Shown here: in pieces, positions 18,030-25,927 of the stretch
Layout of the letters: each line of letters begins with the position of its first letter
How positions within the stretch are numbered: the stretch's first letter is position 1
Source: JBCFBK01 sp038562555
Lineage (GTDB): Bacteria > Bacteroidota > Bacteroidia > Bacteroidales > Prolixibacteraceae
Direction: 5' to 3'
Assembly (NCBI GenBank): GCA_038562555.1
Contig: JBCFBK010000046.1
Span: 1-47,723 of the forward strand
DNA: 47,723 bases
The notes under the pieces: model-generated
Database searches by the model: none
Seen by the model: the letters and a program-made list of their open reading frames with translations, nothing else
Told to the model about the DNA's origin: nothing
Program-made: the position numbers and the translations under genes

Positions 18030-18100
18030 TTAAGTGGTTAATAATTGCGATGATTACACTGCTTTACAATGGGGAAGGTGTTGGTAGCACCTTCCTTTTT
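18030..18100 (+). ncRNA. Predicted cis-antisense small RNA against the susC leader (copy 2)
   Basis: Plus-strand TAAATTTG (18017-18024), a perfect TAnnTTTG -7 box, overlaps the susC start codon exactly as in copy 1. Downstream, GGAAGGTG (18073-18080) / CACCTTCC (18088-18095) forms an 8-bp stem followed by Ts to 18100, which also overlaps the FecR stop codon on the other strand. The CAATG..GAAGGTG block before the loop is shared with copy 1, while the 5' part differs. The predicted RNA is about 70 nt. No -33 TTTG match is evident. Confidence 0.45.
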
Positions 18101-19142
18101 AGTTGAAATTTTTTATCCTGTTTTCATTTAGTCTGAGTTTTATTTTTCGTTTGGAGAAACTTCCGTCCTGCTGTTTTTTTCGGGGGATCTCTATATATTC
18201 AATAGGGGCCGTGATGGAGATCAGCTCTAATACTTCGGTGAGTGGCTCATCCTCAAATTTGGCGTAATACATGAAGTCCTTCAGCTCCGGATCTTCGATC
18301 GTTATTTCAACATCGTACCAGCGGCTTAATTTTTTTGCGACATCTTCAAAGCGCTCATCCTGGGCGACTAATATTCCTTTGGTCCACGATGTAAAATTAT
18401 CGGCTATCACTTGTTTGGTTAAGAACCGTCCCTGTACGGTATTGAAAACGAATTGCTGATCCGGCGCCAGCGTGGAGAGTTCTTTGTGATCTTTATCCAG
18501 GATCTTCAAGCTTCCTGTTTTTAAGGTGATCTCGAGGTACGGCTGATCATCATAGGCCATCACATTGAAACTGGTCCCGAGAACTTCGGTTTCCAGCTTT
18601 CGGGTAATTACCCTGAACCGACTCTGTTTCCTTTTAGCCACATCGAAAAAAGCCTCGCCCGACAGATAGACTTGCCGGTCTTCGCTGAAATTCACCGGGT
18701 ATTTTAAGGTGGATCTGTTGTTCAGGAATCCGGTTGATCCGTCGGGTAAACGAAATTCAGTTCTGACCCCGGCCGGGCATTTAATCTCGGCCCAGGCGGT
18801 TTCTTCTGTTGGTTGATTGCGCGTATAGAAGTAGAACAGCGATGCGATCAGCAAGGGCAGAAACAGGATGGCTGCTGCCTTCTGCATAAAAATCCAGACT
18901 GTGCGGGTCGTTTTTTTGGGGACTGCCTGCAGATCGAGCTTTCCGGAAATCTTATTCCAGCTCAGTTCCTGCTTAAAGCCTTCCGATTCTTGTTCATCCA
19001 CTTCTTCCCAGTGTTTTTCCATCGCTTCAAGAAAGGTTGTGTTCTTTTCGCCTTCCGCGAAGCCACGATAAACAGAAAAATAGTCATGCCTGGTATAGCA
19101 GTTTTTCAAGAAATTAGTCAGTATGTTCTTCTGGTCATCCAT
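18099..19142 (-). CDS. FecR-family anti-sigma factor (unit 2)
   Basis: 347 residues from MDDQKNILTNFLKN; 19 further in-frame codons upstream look non-family. One transmembrane segment at about 88-106 (AAAILFLPLLIASLFYFY) separates a cytoplasmic sigma-binding part from a periplasmic FecR domain (CPAGVRTEFRLPDGSTGFLNN in two parts, GEAFFDVAK, ETEVLGTSFNVMAY) and a C-terminal DUF4974/STN-like domain (FEDVAKKLSRWYDVEITI). It relays the signal from the SusC STN domain to the sigma factor encoded 78 bp upstream. Confidence 0.92.
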   Translation of the reverse strand: MDDQKNILTNFLKNCYTRHDYFSVYRGFAEGEKNTTFLEAMEKHWEEVDEQESEGFKQELSWNKISGKLDLQAVPKKTTRTVWIFMQKAAAILFLPLLIASLFYFYTRNQPTEETAWAEIKCPAGVRTEFRLPDGSTGFLNNRSTLKYPVNFSEDRQVYLSGEAFFDVAKRKQSRFRVITRKLETEVLGTSFNVMAYDDQPYLEITLKTGSLKILDKDHKELSTLAPDQQFVFNTVQGRFLTKQVIADNFTSWTKGILVAQDERFEDVAKKLSRWYDVEITIEDPELKDFMYYAKFEDEPLTEVLELISITAPIEYIEIPRKKQQDGSFSKRKIKLRLNENRIKNFN

Positions 19143-19162
19143 TTTTACCGGATTAATGTGCT

Positions 19163-19182
19163 TCCCTATACAGTAATAGGGA
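19163..19182. repeat. Small hairpin between sigma and FecR genes
   Basis: TCCCTAT (19163-19169) / ATAGGGA (19176-19182), a 7-bp perfect inverted repeat 20 bp upstream of the FecR start in the sigma-FecR gap. It could tune FecR expression relative to sigma. No further evidence. Confidence 0.3.
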
Positions 19183-19220
19183 CGAGATTGGAAAACCACG
19201 TAGTCGGGCTGCGATTTTTT

Positions 19221-19814
19221 TTATTTTTTTTGATGAAGAAACAAAGAAAAGAACAGCAGCCCGGCGATATGTTCTTCAGAAAGCGCTGTTTTCAAATACT
19301 TAAGCGCTTCCGACAGGTGTTTTTCGACGGTCCTGGGCGAGATCCCCAAAAGCTCAGCGATCTCTTTTACAGGCAGGCCGTGTTGCTTTTTTAAAATGAT
19401 AATTTCTTTTTGCCGTGGGGGCAGCTTATCGATCAGTTTTTCAACCAGCTCCAGCAGGGAGCGATAATCGATCTTTTCTTCCGTGCGGTTATCAAAATCG
19501 ACTGCCAGATCGAGGAGTTCATGTTTATAACTGTTTTCCCGGTTCTTCTTCAGGAATAATTCGCGGATGTAGTGATAGGTAATTTTAAAGAGATATGATT
19601 TGAATGATAACTCGGTATTGATGGAGGCCCTGACATTCCAGATTTTTATAAAAACCTCCTGGACAACTTCTTCCGCTTCTTCGTTCGATTTCAAATAACC
19701 TTTGGCAAAGACAAAAATGCGTTTGGCATACTCCCCGAACAGATTCCGGAATGCCTCTTTATTGCCTTTCGTCAGGTCAATAACCCAAAGTTTTTCTTTC
19801 GCCTGTGTGCGCAC
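19221..19814 (-). CDS. ECF RNA polymerase sigma factor (unit 2)
   Basis: A 197-residue ECF sigma factor starting at GTG (MRTQAKEKLWVIDLTKG). Region 2: AFRNLFGEYAKRIFVFAKGYL, AEEVVQEVFIKIWN, FKSYLFKITYHYIREL. Region 4: LPPRQKEIIILKKQHGLPVKEIAELLGISPRTVEKHL. It heads the leftward operon sigma-FecR-SusC-SusD-phosphodiesterase-lipoprotein-phosphodiesterase. It is divergent from another sigma gene at 20027, so two ECF systems share one 212-bp intergenic region. Confidence 0.93.
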   Translation of the reverse strand: MRTQAKEKLWVIDLTKGNKEAFRNLFGEYAKRIFVFAKGYLKSNEEAEEVVQEVFIKIWNVRASINTELSFKSYLFKITYHYIRELFLKKNRENSYKHELLDLAVDFDNRTEEKIDYRSLLELVEKLIDKLPPRQKEIIILKKQHGLPVKEIAELLGISPRTVEKHLSEALKYLKTALSEEHIAGLLFFSLFLHQKK

Positions 19815-19935
19815 AACAATTATTGGTGAGATAAACAGCCGTAAACATATAAAAAATATCGGGTTATTTGATATTATACTAAGTTTGCTTATTCATTCGA
19901 TACCGGCCCGTGCATGAAAAAATTCTACTGAGACG

Positions 19936-19966
19936 TCAGGGTAAAACCAGTTTACCGTGTCATAAG
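19936..19966 (+). promoter_or_regulatory. Putative autoregulated ECF promoter in front of the third sigma gene
   Basis: TCAGGGTAAA (19936-19945), spacer of 10, CGTGTCATAAG (19956-19966), then AAAAGAATAAAA and, after a short insertion, GGCTGTTGTGCCGGA (19993-20007). The same blocks precede the paralogue at 6735. Conservation up to about 20 nt before the ATG at 20027 suggests the transcribed leader is part of the conserved unit. Confidence 0.5.
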
Positions 19967-20026
19967 TGAAAAGAATAAAAACGCATGCAAAGGGCTGTTG
20001 TGCCGGAGCCACCAACATTATCCACC

Positions 20027-20584
20027 ATGGACCGTAAAGAAAAGGCGGAGGATATTTCGGTTAATTATGAGGATGCTTTTGAGCAACTATTTAAAAGCTT
20101 TTTCAGGGAGCTTCATGTCTATTCCTTTTCGATCCTGCACGATTGGATCCTGGCTGAGGAAGTCGTGCAGACGCTGTTCCTGAAAATGTGGGAGAACGGT
20201 TCCTGGAAACGGGTGGAAACATCGATGAAGTCGTTCCTCTACCGGGCGGTTTATCACGAAAGTCTCAATGTTCTCAGGCAGCATAAAGTGAGGCAGAACT
20301 ATGAAAATAATATCCTGTACGTGATGAAGAATGAACCCGAACATACGACAAATCCGGTTGAACTGAATGAACTGGAAGAACGGATCAGGAGGAGCCTTAA
20401 CCGGTTGCCCGAAAAATGCCGGACCATTTTTCAGTTAAGCCGGTTCGGAGAGCTGAAGTACCATGAAATTGCTACTCAGTTGGGGATCTCTGTCAAAACT
20501 GTCGAAACACAGATGGGGAAGGCAATTCGTATCCTGAGAAATGATCTGAAAGATTATTTGTCCCAGGCGGGTCTAAACGATTAA
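20027..20584 (+). CDS. ECF RNA polymerase sigma factor of the STN-repeat-protein operon
   Basis: 185 residues from MDRKEKAEDISVNYEDAF. The frame runs 14 codons further up, but that part is the leader conserved with locus 6735. Region 2 (LFKSFFRELHVYSFSI, AEEVVQTLFLKMWENG, MKSFLYRAVYHESLNVLRQHK) and region 4 (LPEKCRTIFQLSRFGELKYHEIATQLGISVKTVETQM) are both clear. FecR starts 1 bp after the stop, so the three genes are translationally close. It most likely recognises the promoter at 19936 and perhaps its copy at 6651. Confidence 0.92.
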   Translation: MDRKEKAEDISVNYEDAFEQLFKSFFRELHVYSFSILHDWILAEEVVQTLFLKMWENGSWKRVETSMKSFLYRAVYHESLNVLRQHKVRQNYENNILYVMKNEPEHTTNPVELNELEERIRRSLNRLPEKCRTIFQLSRFGELKYHEIATQLGISVKTVETQMGKAIRILRNDLKDYLSQAGLND

Positions 20585-20585
20585 T

Positions 20586-21563
20586 ATGCCACGAATGATG
20601 ATGAACGACAAAATATTGACCAAATATCTTTTAAAGGAAGCCTCAAAAGCCGAGGTGGAAACAGTTGAACAATGGATCAGTGCTCACCCTGAAAATGAGT
20701 TGCAGTACCGGCGCGTAAAGCATTTATGGAATGCCAGCGCCGGTATAGCAGGCAAAAGCAGTTTGAGTGAGGATGAAGCGTGGAAGCATTTCCTGCAAAA
20801 GCGGGAAAGACCTGCTGTAACCCGGCCGGCACGTGTCATTCGCTTCAACGGATTCAGGATGGTGGCAGCCTGCTTTCTCGCTGTTTTCTTCCTTTTTGGC
20901 GCGTGGTACCTGCTGGCCCCCGCCGGCAGTCCGTTCACTGCGTCCCGGTACGCGACCAACGATGAGGTTCGCAACGAAACCCTTTCCGACGGATCGGTCA
21001 TCACGATGAACAGGCATTCAAAACTTTCCTTTTCACAACGGATTCTTCAGAAGGAAAGGATTGTCGAAATGAAGGAAGGCGAAGCATTCTTCCAGGTAAA
21101 ACCGGATAAGGACAAACCCTTCGTCATTCATTCCGGAGATGTGACCATCACAGTTGTGGGAACTTCCTTTCATGTAAAACGGCATGCCGAAAAAACGGAA
21201 GTCATTGTTGAAAGCGGACTGGTAAGGGTCGAAGCGGCTGACCGGGAAGTGGAACTGAAACCGCGCGAAAAAGTGCTGGTTGATGCGGCGTCCGGGCAGT
21301 TCAAAGAAGAAAAAGTGACCGACCGGCTGCATAATTATTACCTGAATAACCGGCTGGAAATGGAAAATACGCCTTTATGGCGGGTGGCGGAAGTGCTGGA
21401 AGAGGCCTACGGCGTTGAAATCCGGGTTATCGGCGAAGATACCAGGGATCTGAGGTTAACCACCACGTTTAAAATGGGGCGGCTCGATGAGGTTCTTGAG
21501 GTCATTGCCGAAACTTTCGGCATTTCCATATCAAAAGAAGGTGCTATCATCATTATAAAATAG
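20586..21563 (+). CDS. FecR-family anti-sigma factor of the STN-repeat-protein operon
   Basis: 325 residues. The N-terminal sigma-binding part (ILTKYLLKEASKAEVETVEQWI) is followed by one transmembrane segment at about 90-110 (MVAACFLAVFFLFGAWYLLA). The periplasmic FecR domain shows NETLSDGSVITMNRHSKL, GEAFFQVKPDKDKPF and VGTSFHVKRH. The C-terminal DUF4974 region is LWRVAEVLEEAYGVEIRVI through LDEVLEVIAETFGISI. It lies 5 bp before the STN-repeat protein, implying that this protein, and not a TonB receptor, provides its outer-membrane signal. Confidence 0.92.
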   Translation: MPRMMMNDKILTKYLLKEASKAEVETVEQWISAHPENELQYRRVKHLWNASAGIAGKSSLSEDEAWKHFLQKRERPAVTRPARVIRFNGFRMVAACFLAVFFLFGAWYLLAPAGSPFTASRYATNDEVRNETLSDGSVITMNRHSKLSFSQRILQKERIVEMKEGEAFFQVKPDKDKPFVIHSGDVTITVVGTSFHVKRHAEKTEVIVESGLVRVEAADREVELKPREKVLVDAASGQFKEEKVTDRLHNYYLNNRLEMENTPLWRVAEVLEEAYGVEIRVIGEDTRDLRLTTTFKMGRLDEVLEVIAETFGISISKEGAIIIIK

Positions 21564-21568
21564 TATCC

Positions 21569-23254
21569 ATGTTTATCCGGCGAAAATCAATTTTAATCGA
21601 GGTATTCCTGTTTGTTAACCTGCTGGTGTGTACGTTGCCTGCGGCGTCGCAATATCATCTTGATCAGGAAATCAGCTTTGCAGATGTAAGCGGTCAGCCG
21701 CTTGGCGAAGTTCTTCATGAAATCGGTGAAAAAAATGGCTTTTACTTTTCTTATAACAGCCGCTCGGTGGTGGGCGACAGCCTGGTTTCGTTTAACGGAT
21801 TCCGGGGGACGTTGATAGAATTCCTGGAGAAAACGCTGGGCCCCGATTATGAATTTAAGGAGACTCCCGATTACGTGATTATCCGTCATGCGCCCCGTAC
21901 CCTGGAGGTCGTCGTGGAAACCGAAAAAGAGTCGCGCAGGTCGTTCATTTTGAAAGGCTATGTTCGTGATTCGCTCGGTTCACGGGGTGTTGGCGATGCG
22001 AGTGTTTACGATCGCAAGGCGCTGGTGTCGACCCTTTCCAACAAAAACGGCTTCTTTAAACTGGAGGTGAAACGGCCGGGCGAATCCATCTGGCTCACGG
22101 TAAATAAGGAAAACTACCGGGAAATGACCATGGTCGTGCTCCTGCCCGTTGAAGTTAAGCGCCGGGTGCGTGAAGAAAAATACGGTTATTATCCCGACGA
22201 AGCAGATTCAAGCAGATTGGAGCGAACATGGTTCGGACGATTTCTGATCGGCTCGCGGCAGCGCATTCAGCGGCTCAATCTGGGCGGCTTTTTTGCTTAC
22301 AGTCCCTACCAGGTTTCGCTGATCCCGGGCCTGAGCACCCATGGTATGTTTAACAGCCAGGTCGTTAACCGGGGTTCGGTAAACCTGGTTGGAGGCTATA
22401 CGGCCGGGGTCGACGGACTCGAAATAGGTGGGGTGTTTAATATCAACCAAAAGCATGTTCGGATGCTCCAGATGGCGGGGGCCTTTAATCTGGTTGGAGG
22501 CAATGCCGACGGAATCCAGATGGCCGGCGTATCGAATACCGTACTGGGCGACGTCTCAGGGGTTCAGATGGGTGGGGTCAGTAACTGGACGGGTAATGTA
22601 AAAGGGATCCAGCTTGCCGGAGTGATTAATGTGGCAAAGAAATCGCAGGGCCTGCAGGCTGCCGGTGTTCTGAACCGGTCCTCGGAGGAAACAGGATCGC
22701 AGATCTCGGGCGTGATCAATATCGGCGGAAAAGTAAAAGGTATTCAGTTTGCCGGACTGATCAACGTAGCCGACAGCAGTGACTACCCGATTGGGCTGAT
22801 CAACATTATCAAAAACGGCAGAAAGAGCTTTTCACTGAGTACGGATGAATCGGGCCTGGCGGCCCTTACGTTTCGTTCCGGCGGAAGGGTATTGTATGGC
22901 CTGGTGGGAATCGGTTACTACCCGACCGACCGCGAACTGTCGTACGTGGGCGAGGCCGGCATTGGCGCCCATCTGGTTAACACCAACCGATTCTCACTGG
23001 ACGCCGAAGTGGTTAACCGAAACATCACCGACCTGGAAGACCGTGAACAAGAGCAGGCTTCTTTCCGGATCCTGCCGGAGCTGCGCATGGGACCGCATCT
23101 CAGCATTTACACCGGACCCTCGGTCAACTACAGCTATCCGGACAAGGAGAATGGGAGGATTGACAAAATACCGGGCTGGGTCCTCTATGAAAGCGAGTCA
23201 ACGGGCCGGGCCCTCCACATCGGCCTGTCCGGCGGACTAAAGTACCGGTGGTAG
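21569..23254 (+). CDS. STN-domain GxQxAGVxN-repeat outer-membrane protein, predicted sensor for the FecR/sigma pair
   Basis: 561 residues. Signal peptide to about residue 27 (LPAASQ). The STN domain is at about 32-108 (ISFADVSGQPLGEVLHEIGEKN in two parts, FYFSYNSRSVVGDSLV, YVIIRHAP), then a CarboxypepD_reg-like fold at about 127-195 (FILKGYVRDSLGSRG, NKNGFFKLEVKRPG). There is no TonB plug or 22-strand barrel. Instead, from about 243 on, come 15-16-residue repeats with consensus GxQMAGVxN (IQMAGVSNTVLGDVSG, VQMGGVSNWTGNVKG, IQLAGVINVAKKSQG and others) and a C-terminal barrel-like region ending GGLKYRW. In known systems STN contacts the periplasmic domain of FecR, so this should be a signalling outer-membrane protein outside the TonB class. 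The ligand is unknown. Confidence 0.85.
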   Translation: MFIRRKSILIEVFLFVNLLVCTLPAASQYHLDQEISFADVSGQPLGEVLHEIGEKNGFYFSYNSRSVVGDSLVSFNGFRGTLIEFLEKTLGPDYEFKETPDYVIIRHAPRTLEVVVETEKESRRSFILKGYVRDSLGSRGVGDASVYDRKALVSTLSNKNGFFKLEVKRPGESIWLTVNKENYREMTMVVLLPVEVKRRVREEKYGYYPDEADSSRLERTWFGRFLIGSRQRIQRLNLGGFFAYSPYQVSLIPGLSTHGMFNSQVVNRGSVNLVGGYTAGVDGLEIGGVFNINQKHVRMLQMAGAFNLVGGNADGIQMAGVSNTVLGDVSGVQMGGVSNWTGNVKGIQLAGVINVAKKSQGLQAAGVLNRSSEETGSQISGVINIGGKVKGIQFAGLINVADSSDYPIGLINIIKNGRKSFSLSTDESGLAALTFRSGGRVLYGLVGIGYYPTDRELSYVGEAGIGAHLVNTNRFSLDAEVVNRNITDLEDREQEQASFRILPELRMGPHLSIYTGPSVNYSYPDKENGRIDKIPGWVLYESESTGRALHIGLSGGLKYRW

Positions 23255-23267
23255 CTTAATGACGGAG

Positions 23268-25670
23268 TCAGAACCGGTAACTTACGCCGAACTGGAAGTT
23301 CCTCGGATTTCCGGGGGTATAACACAATTCGGTTACGCTCTCGGGCTCGCCCTTTAACCGTGTTTCCGTGGCGAACTGCGCTTCATTCCAGTCGCTGTCT
23401 AACAGATTTTCGCTATGGACCGTAAACGTAAATTGTTTGTAGTTGTAGGCCAGGCTTGCATTAAAGAGGGTGTGCCCCGGGGCCACGATCGAATTGTCTT
23501 CAACGGCCGGCCGGTCACTTAGGTGCCGGAAGCGGATCGAACCGCTGAAGCCTTCTTCGCGGATCACGTTTAATCCGCCCGACGCCGTGAAGGTTGGTGC
23601 AAGCGGAACATGATTCTGCCCCCCCGGCAGATTTTTAATCGTGGCCTTAGCCGCCGAGATGTCGGCATCGGCCCAGAGCCACGGAAAAATGGACAAGCGG
23701 GCTTCAACATCAAGGCCTAAACGCCGGGTAGGGTCACTGAGCTCGGTCGTTCCGCCGTCACCTACATATACAAATTCCTTGTCAAGGTAGAGGTACCAGC
23801 CTGCAAGGGAGAGATGGAGTTTCTGAAACAAGCGGCTTTTCAGGCCAATCTCACCGGCTGTGGCTTTGGGCAAGGTGCCGGTGTTTCGCATTCCGGGATC
23901 CAGGTTGTATTTTCGTAAACGGTCGTCTGTCTCACTGTTGGTTAACCCCTCATTTTTCCATGCCCCCGAAAGCTCTTTTACTTTAGCTCCCAACACAGCA
24001 TCACGGGCATCGTTCGAATGAAAACCCCGGCCGAAATTCAGGAATACATCCAGATTTCTGTACGGAGAAATAATGAAATTCACCTTCGGACTGAGTACCG
24101 ACTGCGAAGCTACGCCCGATCCGTGCGGCAAACCATTGTTAATCGGGTCGAGCGCAGAACCGGTCCGGTCATCTTTCGAAAAGCTGAAATAGTCGTGTCT
24201 TATTCCCCAAACCATTCTGAATCCCCGGCTGAAAATAAATTCCTGCTGGTACCAGCAATTCATGTTTTGCTCATCGACCTCATCGCTGGTATAATTATTC
24301 ATTCTAACCCGGTTGGGGCTGTGCCATAACTGAACGTCGATCAGGTCGCCCCGGTAACCACCGCCAATTTTGTTGATCTGTTTAAATCCGAGCCAGGAGG
24401 TAGTGAATTTGTAATTCGCATTAATCCCCTGCATATTCCGGTGTTCGTTCTGTTCAATCATATCCCCGTTAATCGTGTCGATCAGAAAGAAGGTGAAATT
24501 TGAAAACAGTTTAAAGTGGTACCGCGTGAAATAGGAGCTTACTTCAAATTCATTGCCTCCTGTTGTCAGGAATTTGTAAGCAATAATCAGGTTCTTCCGG
24601 TTCGTGGTGCCACCTTCGAGGTTGTCAATTCCTCCGAACCTGTCAATTATTCCCTGTTTAACAGCCCTGTCAGGTATTTGACCCGAGGCATTCCAGGTGG
24701 TAGCGAATCCCCCTGCCGACAAGCTCAGCCGGCTGTTTGGCGTCAGCTGGAAGAAATATTTTCCAAAAACGTTCATTCGCTCAAATTTCTCGGGACTTTT
24801 AAAGGGGCCGTCCGAATGGTGGTATTGCATGGCCACATATCCGTTTTGTCCCATTCCGCCATGTTCGGGTTGAAGCGTCAGGGTATATTTTTGCGTATTG
24901 AATTGACCCGCTTCGATCTTGACCAGGTTGTAGTCGAGTACATCTTTGGTCTTCAGGTTGACAGCGCCTGCTGTATAAAAATCACCTAAACTGGCCAGAT
25001 AGGGTCCTTTGTTGACTTCCATTTCATCAACGGTCTCCGAAATCAGGAAATGCAGGTCGGCATAGCCCTGTCCGTGTGCATGGGTCACCATATTTACAGG
25101 CATTCCGTCAACATTCACCGAAACATCTGTTCCGTGGTCACAATCGAATCCCCGCAGGAAAATCTGTTCCGCTTTGCCCCCTCCCTGGTGTTGTGCAATG
25201 AACAAACCGGGAACCATCGATAACAGGTCCTGCGAAGTCCGGAACGGTTTTAACTGCATGTCGATCGCCCTGATCTCTTTCGAAGATGCTGCAGATGTTG
25301 GCTTTGTGGCCTGTATGGTAACCTCGTCCAGCCCTACAACTGATTCAGTAAGGTTGATGTTGATCGTATCTGTCTGATTTTCAGTGATTTTAAATGCTCG
25401 CTCAACCGTTTGATAACCGACCGACGAAAATACAAGGTCGTAGGAGCCAATCTGAATATTTTTAAGTTCAAATTTCCCTTTGAGGTTGGTCGTGGTACCG
25501 ATGAGGGTATTTTTTAACTGAATAGCTACGCCGATTAATGGCTCACCTGTTGCAGCATCACGGACTGTACCAACGATGCTTCCTGCATTGTGTGCCAGCG
25601 CAGTACGCGTAATTACGGTAATAAGTATAACAAGAAGGAATTTTCGGTTTAGGTTTTCGGTTAGGATCAT
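23268..25670 (-). CDS. TonB-dependent receptor with CarboxypepD_reg domain and His-rich plug motif
   Basis: 800 residues. Signal peptide (LLVILITVITRTALAH), CarboxypepD_reg-like domain (SIVGTVRDAATGEPLIGVAI in parts, to about 105), plug from about 140 (DLLSMVPGLFIAQHQGGGKAEQ, DGMPVNMVTHAHGQGYADLH), barrel, and terminal RNFQFGVSYRF. The DGMPVNMV(S/T)HAHGQGYADLHF signature marks a subfamily whose ligand I cannot name; the histidines could suit a metal or haem ligand, which is inference. There is no SusD partner or STN domain. The frame extends 35 codons upstream, but those codons overlap the LytTR-tail fragment at 25722 on the other strand, so the ATG at 25670 is chosen. It converges with the repeat-protein gene, only 13 bp away. 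Confidence 0.9.
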   Translation of the reverse strand: MILTENLNRKFLLVILITVITRTALAHNAGSIVGTVRDAATGEPLIGVAIQLKNTLIGTTTNLKGKFELKNIQIGSYDLVFSSVGYQTVERAFKITENQTDTININLTESVVGLDEVTIQATKPTSAASSKEIRAIDMQLKPFRTSQDLLSMVPGLFIAQHQGGGKAEQIFLRGFDCDHGTDVSVNVDGMPVNMVTHAHGQGYADLHFLISETVDEMEVNKGPYLASLGDFYTAGAVNLKTKDVLDYNLVKIEAGQFNTQKYTLTLQPEHGGMGQNGYVAMQYHHSDGPFKSPEKFERMNVFGKYFFQLTPNSRLSLSAGGFATTWNASGQIPDRAVKQGIIDRFGGIDNLEGGTTNRKNLIIAYKFLTTGGNEFEVSSYFTRYHFKLFSNFTFFLIDTINGDMIEQNEHRNMQGINANYKFTTSWLGFKQINKIGGGYRGDLIDVQLWHSPNRVRMNNYTSDEVDEQNMNCWYQQEFIFSRGFRMVWGIRHDYFSFSKDDRTGSALDPINNGLPHGSGVASQSVLSPKVNFIISPYRNLDVFLNFGRGFHSNDARDAVLGAKVKELSGAWKNEGLTNSETDDRLRKYNLDPGMRNTGTLPKATAGEIGLKSRLFQKLHLSLAGWYLYLDKEFVYVGDGGTTELSDPTRRLGLDVEARLSIFPWLWADADISAAKATIKNLPGGQNHVPLAPTFTASGGLNVIREEGFSGSIRFRHLSDRPAVEDNSIVAPGHTLFNASLAYNYKQFTFTVHSENLLDSDWNEAQFATETRLKGEPESVTELCYTPGNPRNFQFGVSYRF

Positions 25671-25721
25671 GACACGTTTTTTAAATTTCGTGGCACTAAG
25701 ATAATCAACTTTCATATAAAA

Positions 25722-25812
25722 CCAACTGAACCTCATCATAAAACCCAGGATTGACGGTGTCATTCTGATGAGCAAGAACCGGGTTGCCCAATTCAGGCGA
25801 TGGCCGGATGCC
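25722..25812 (+). pseudogene. Fragment of a LytTR regulator gene (C-terminal tail, copy 1)
   Basis: Translates in frame as QLNLIIKPRIDGVILMSKNR then VAQFRRWPDA, matching the last 31 residues of the LytTR protein at 33995 (QLKLITKPRIDDLVLISKNR, VAEFRQWLDA). The stop is changed (TCA). The upstream frame has a TAA within a few codons, so only the tail survives. It lies in the 257-bp gap between the TonB receptor and the siderophore receptor and is the most divergent of the four copies. Confidence 0.7.
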
Positions 25813-25838
25813 TCATGGTCGTTTCAATCAATAAACTA

Positions 25839-25858
25839 AATCCCAAGTTTTAGGGATT
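25839..25858. promoter_or_regulatory. Inverted repeat upstream of the siderophore receptor
   Basis: AATCCC (25839-25844) / GGGATT (25853-25858) with an 8-base AT-rich centre, 70 bp before the receptor start. It may be an operator for either divergent receptor gene. It does not look like a canonical Fur box. Confidence 0.3.
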
Positions 25859-25927
25859 GTTCAGACCTGTTCGAAATAATAGTTTAGCACCGAGTTTAAA
25901 CCAGTTATTACGTATAAAAATATAAGT

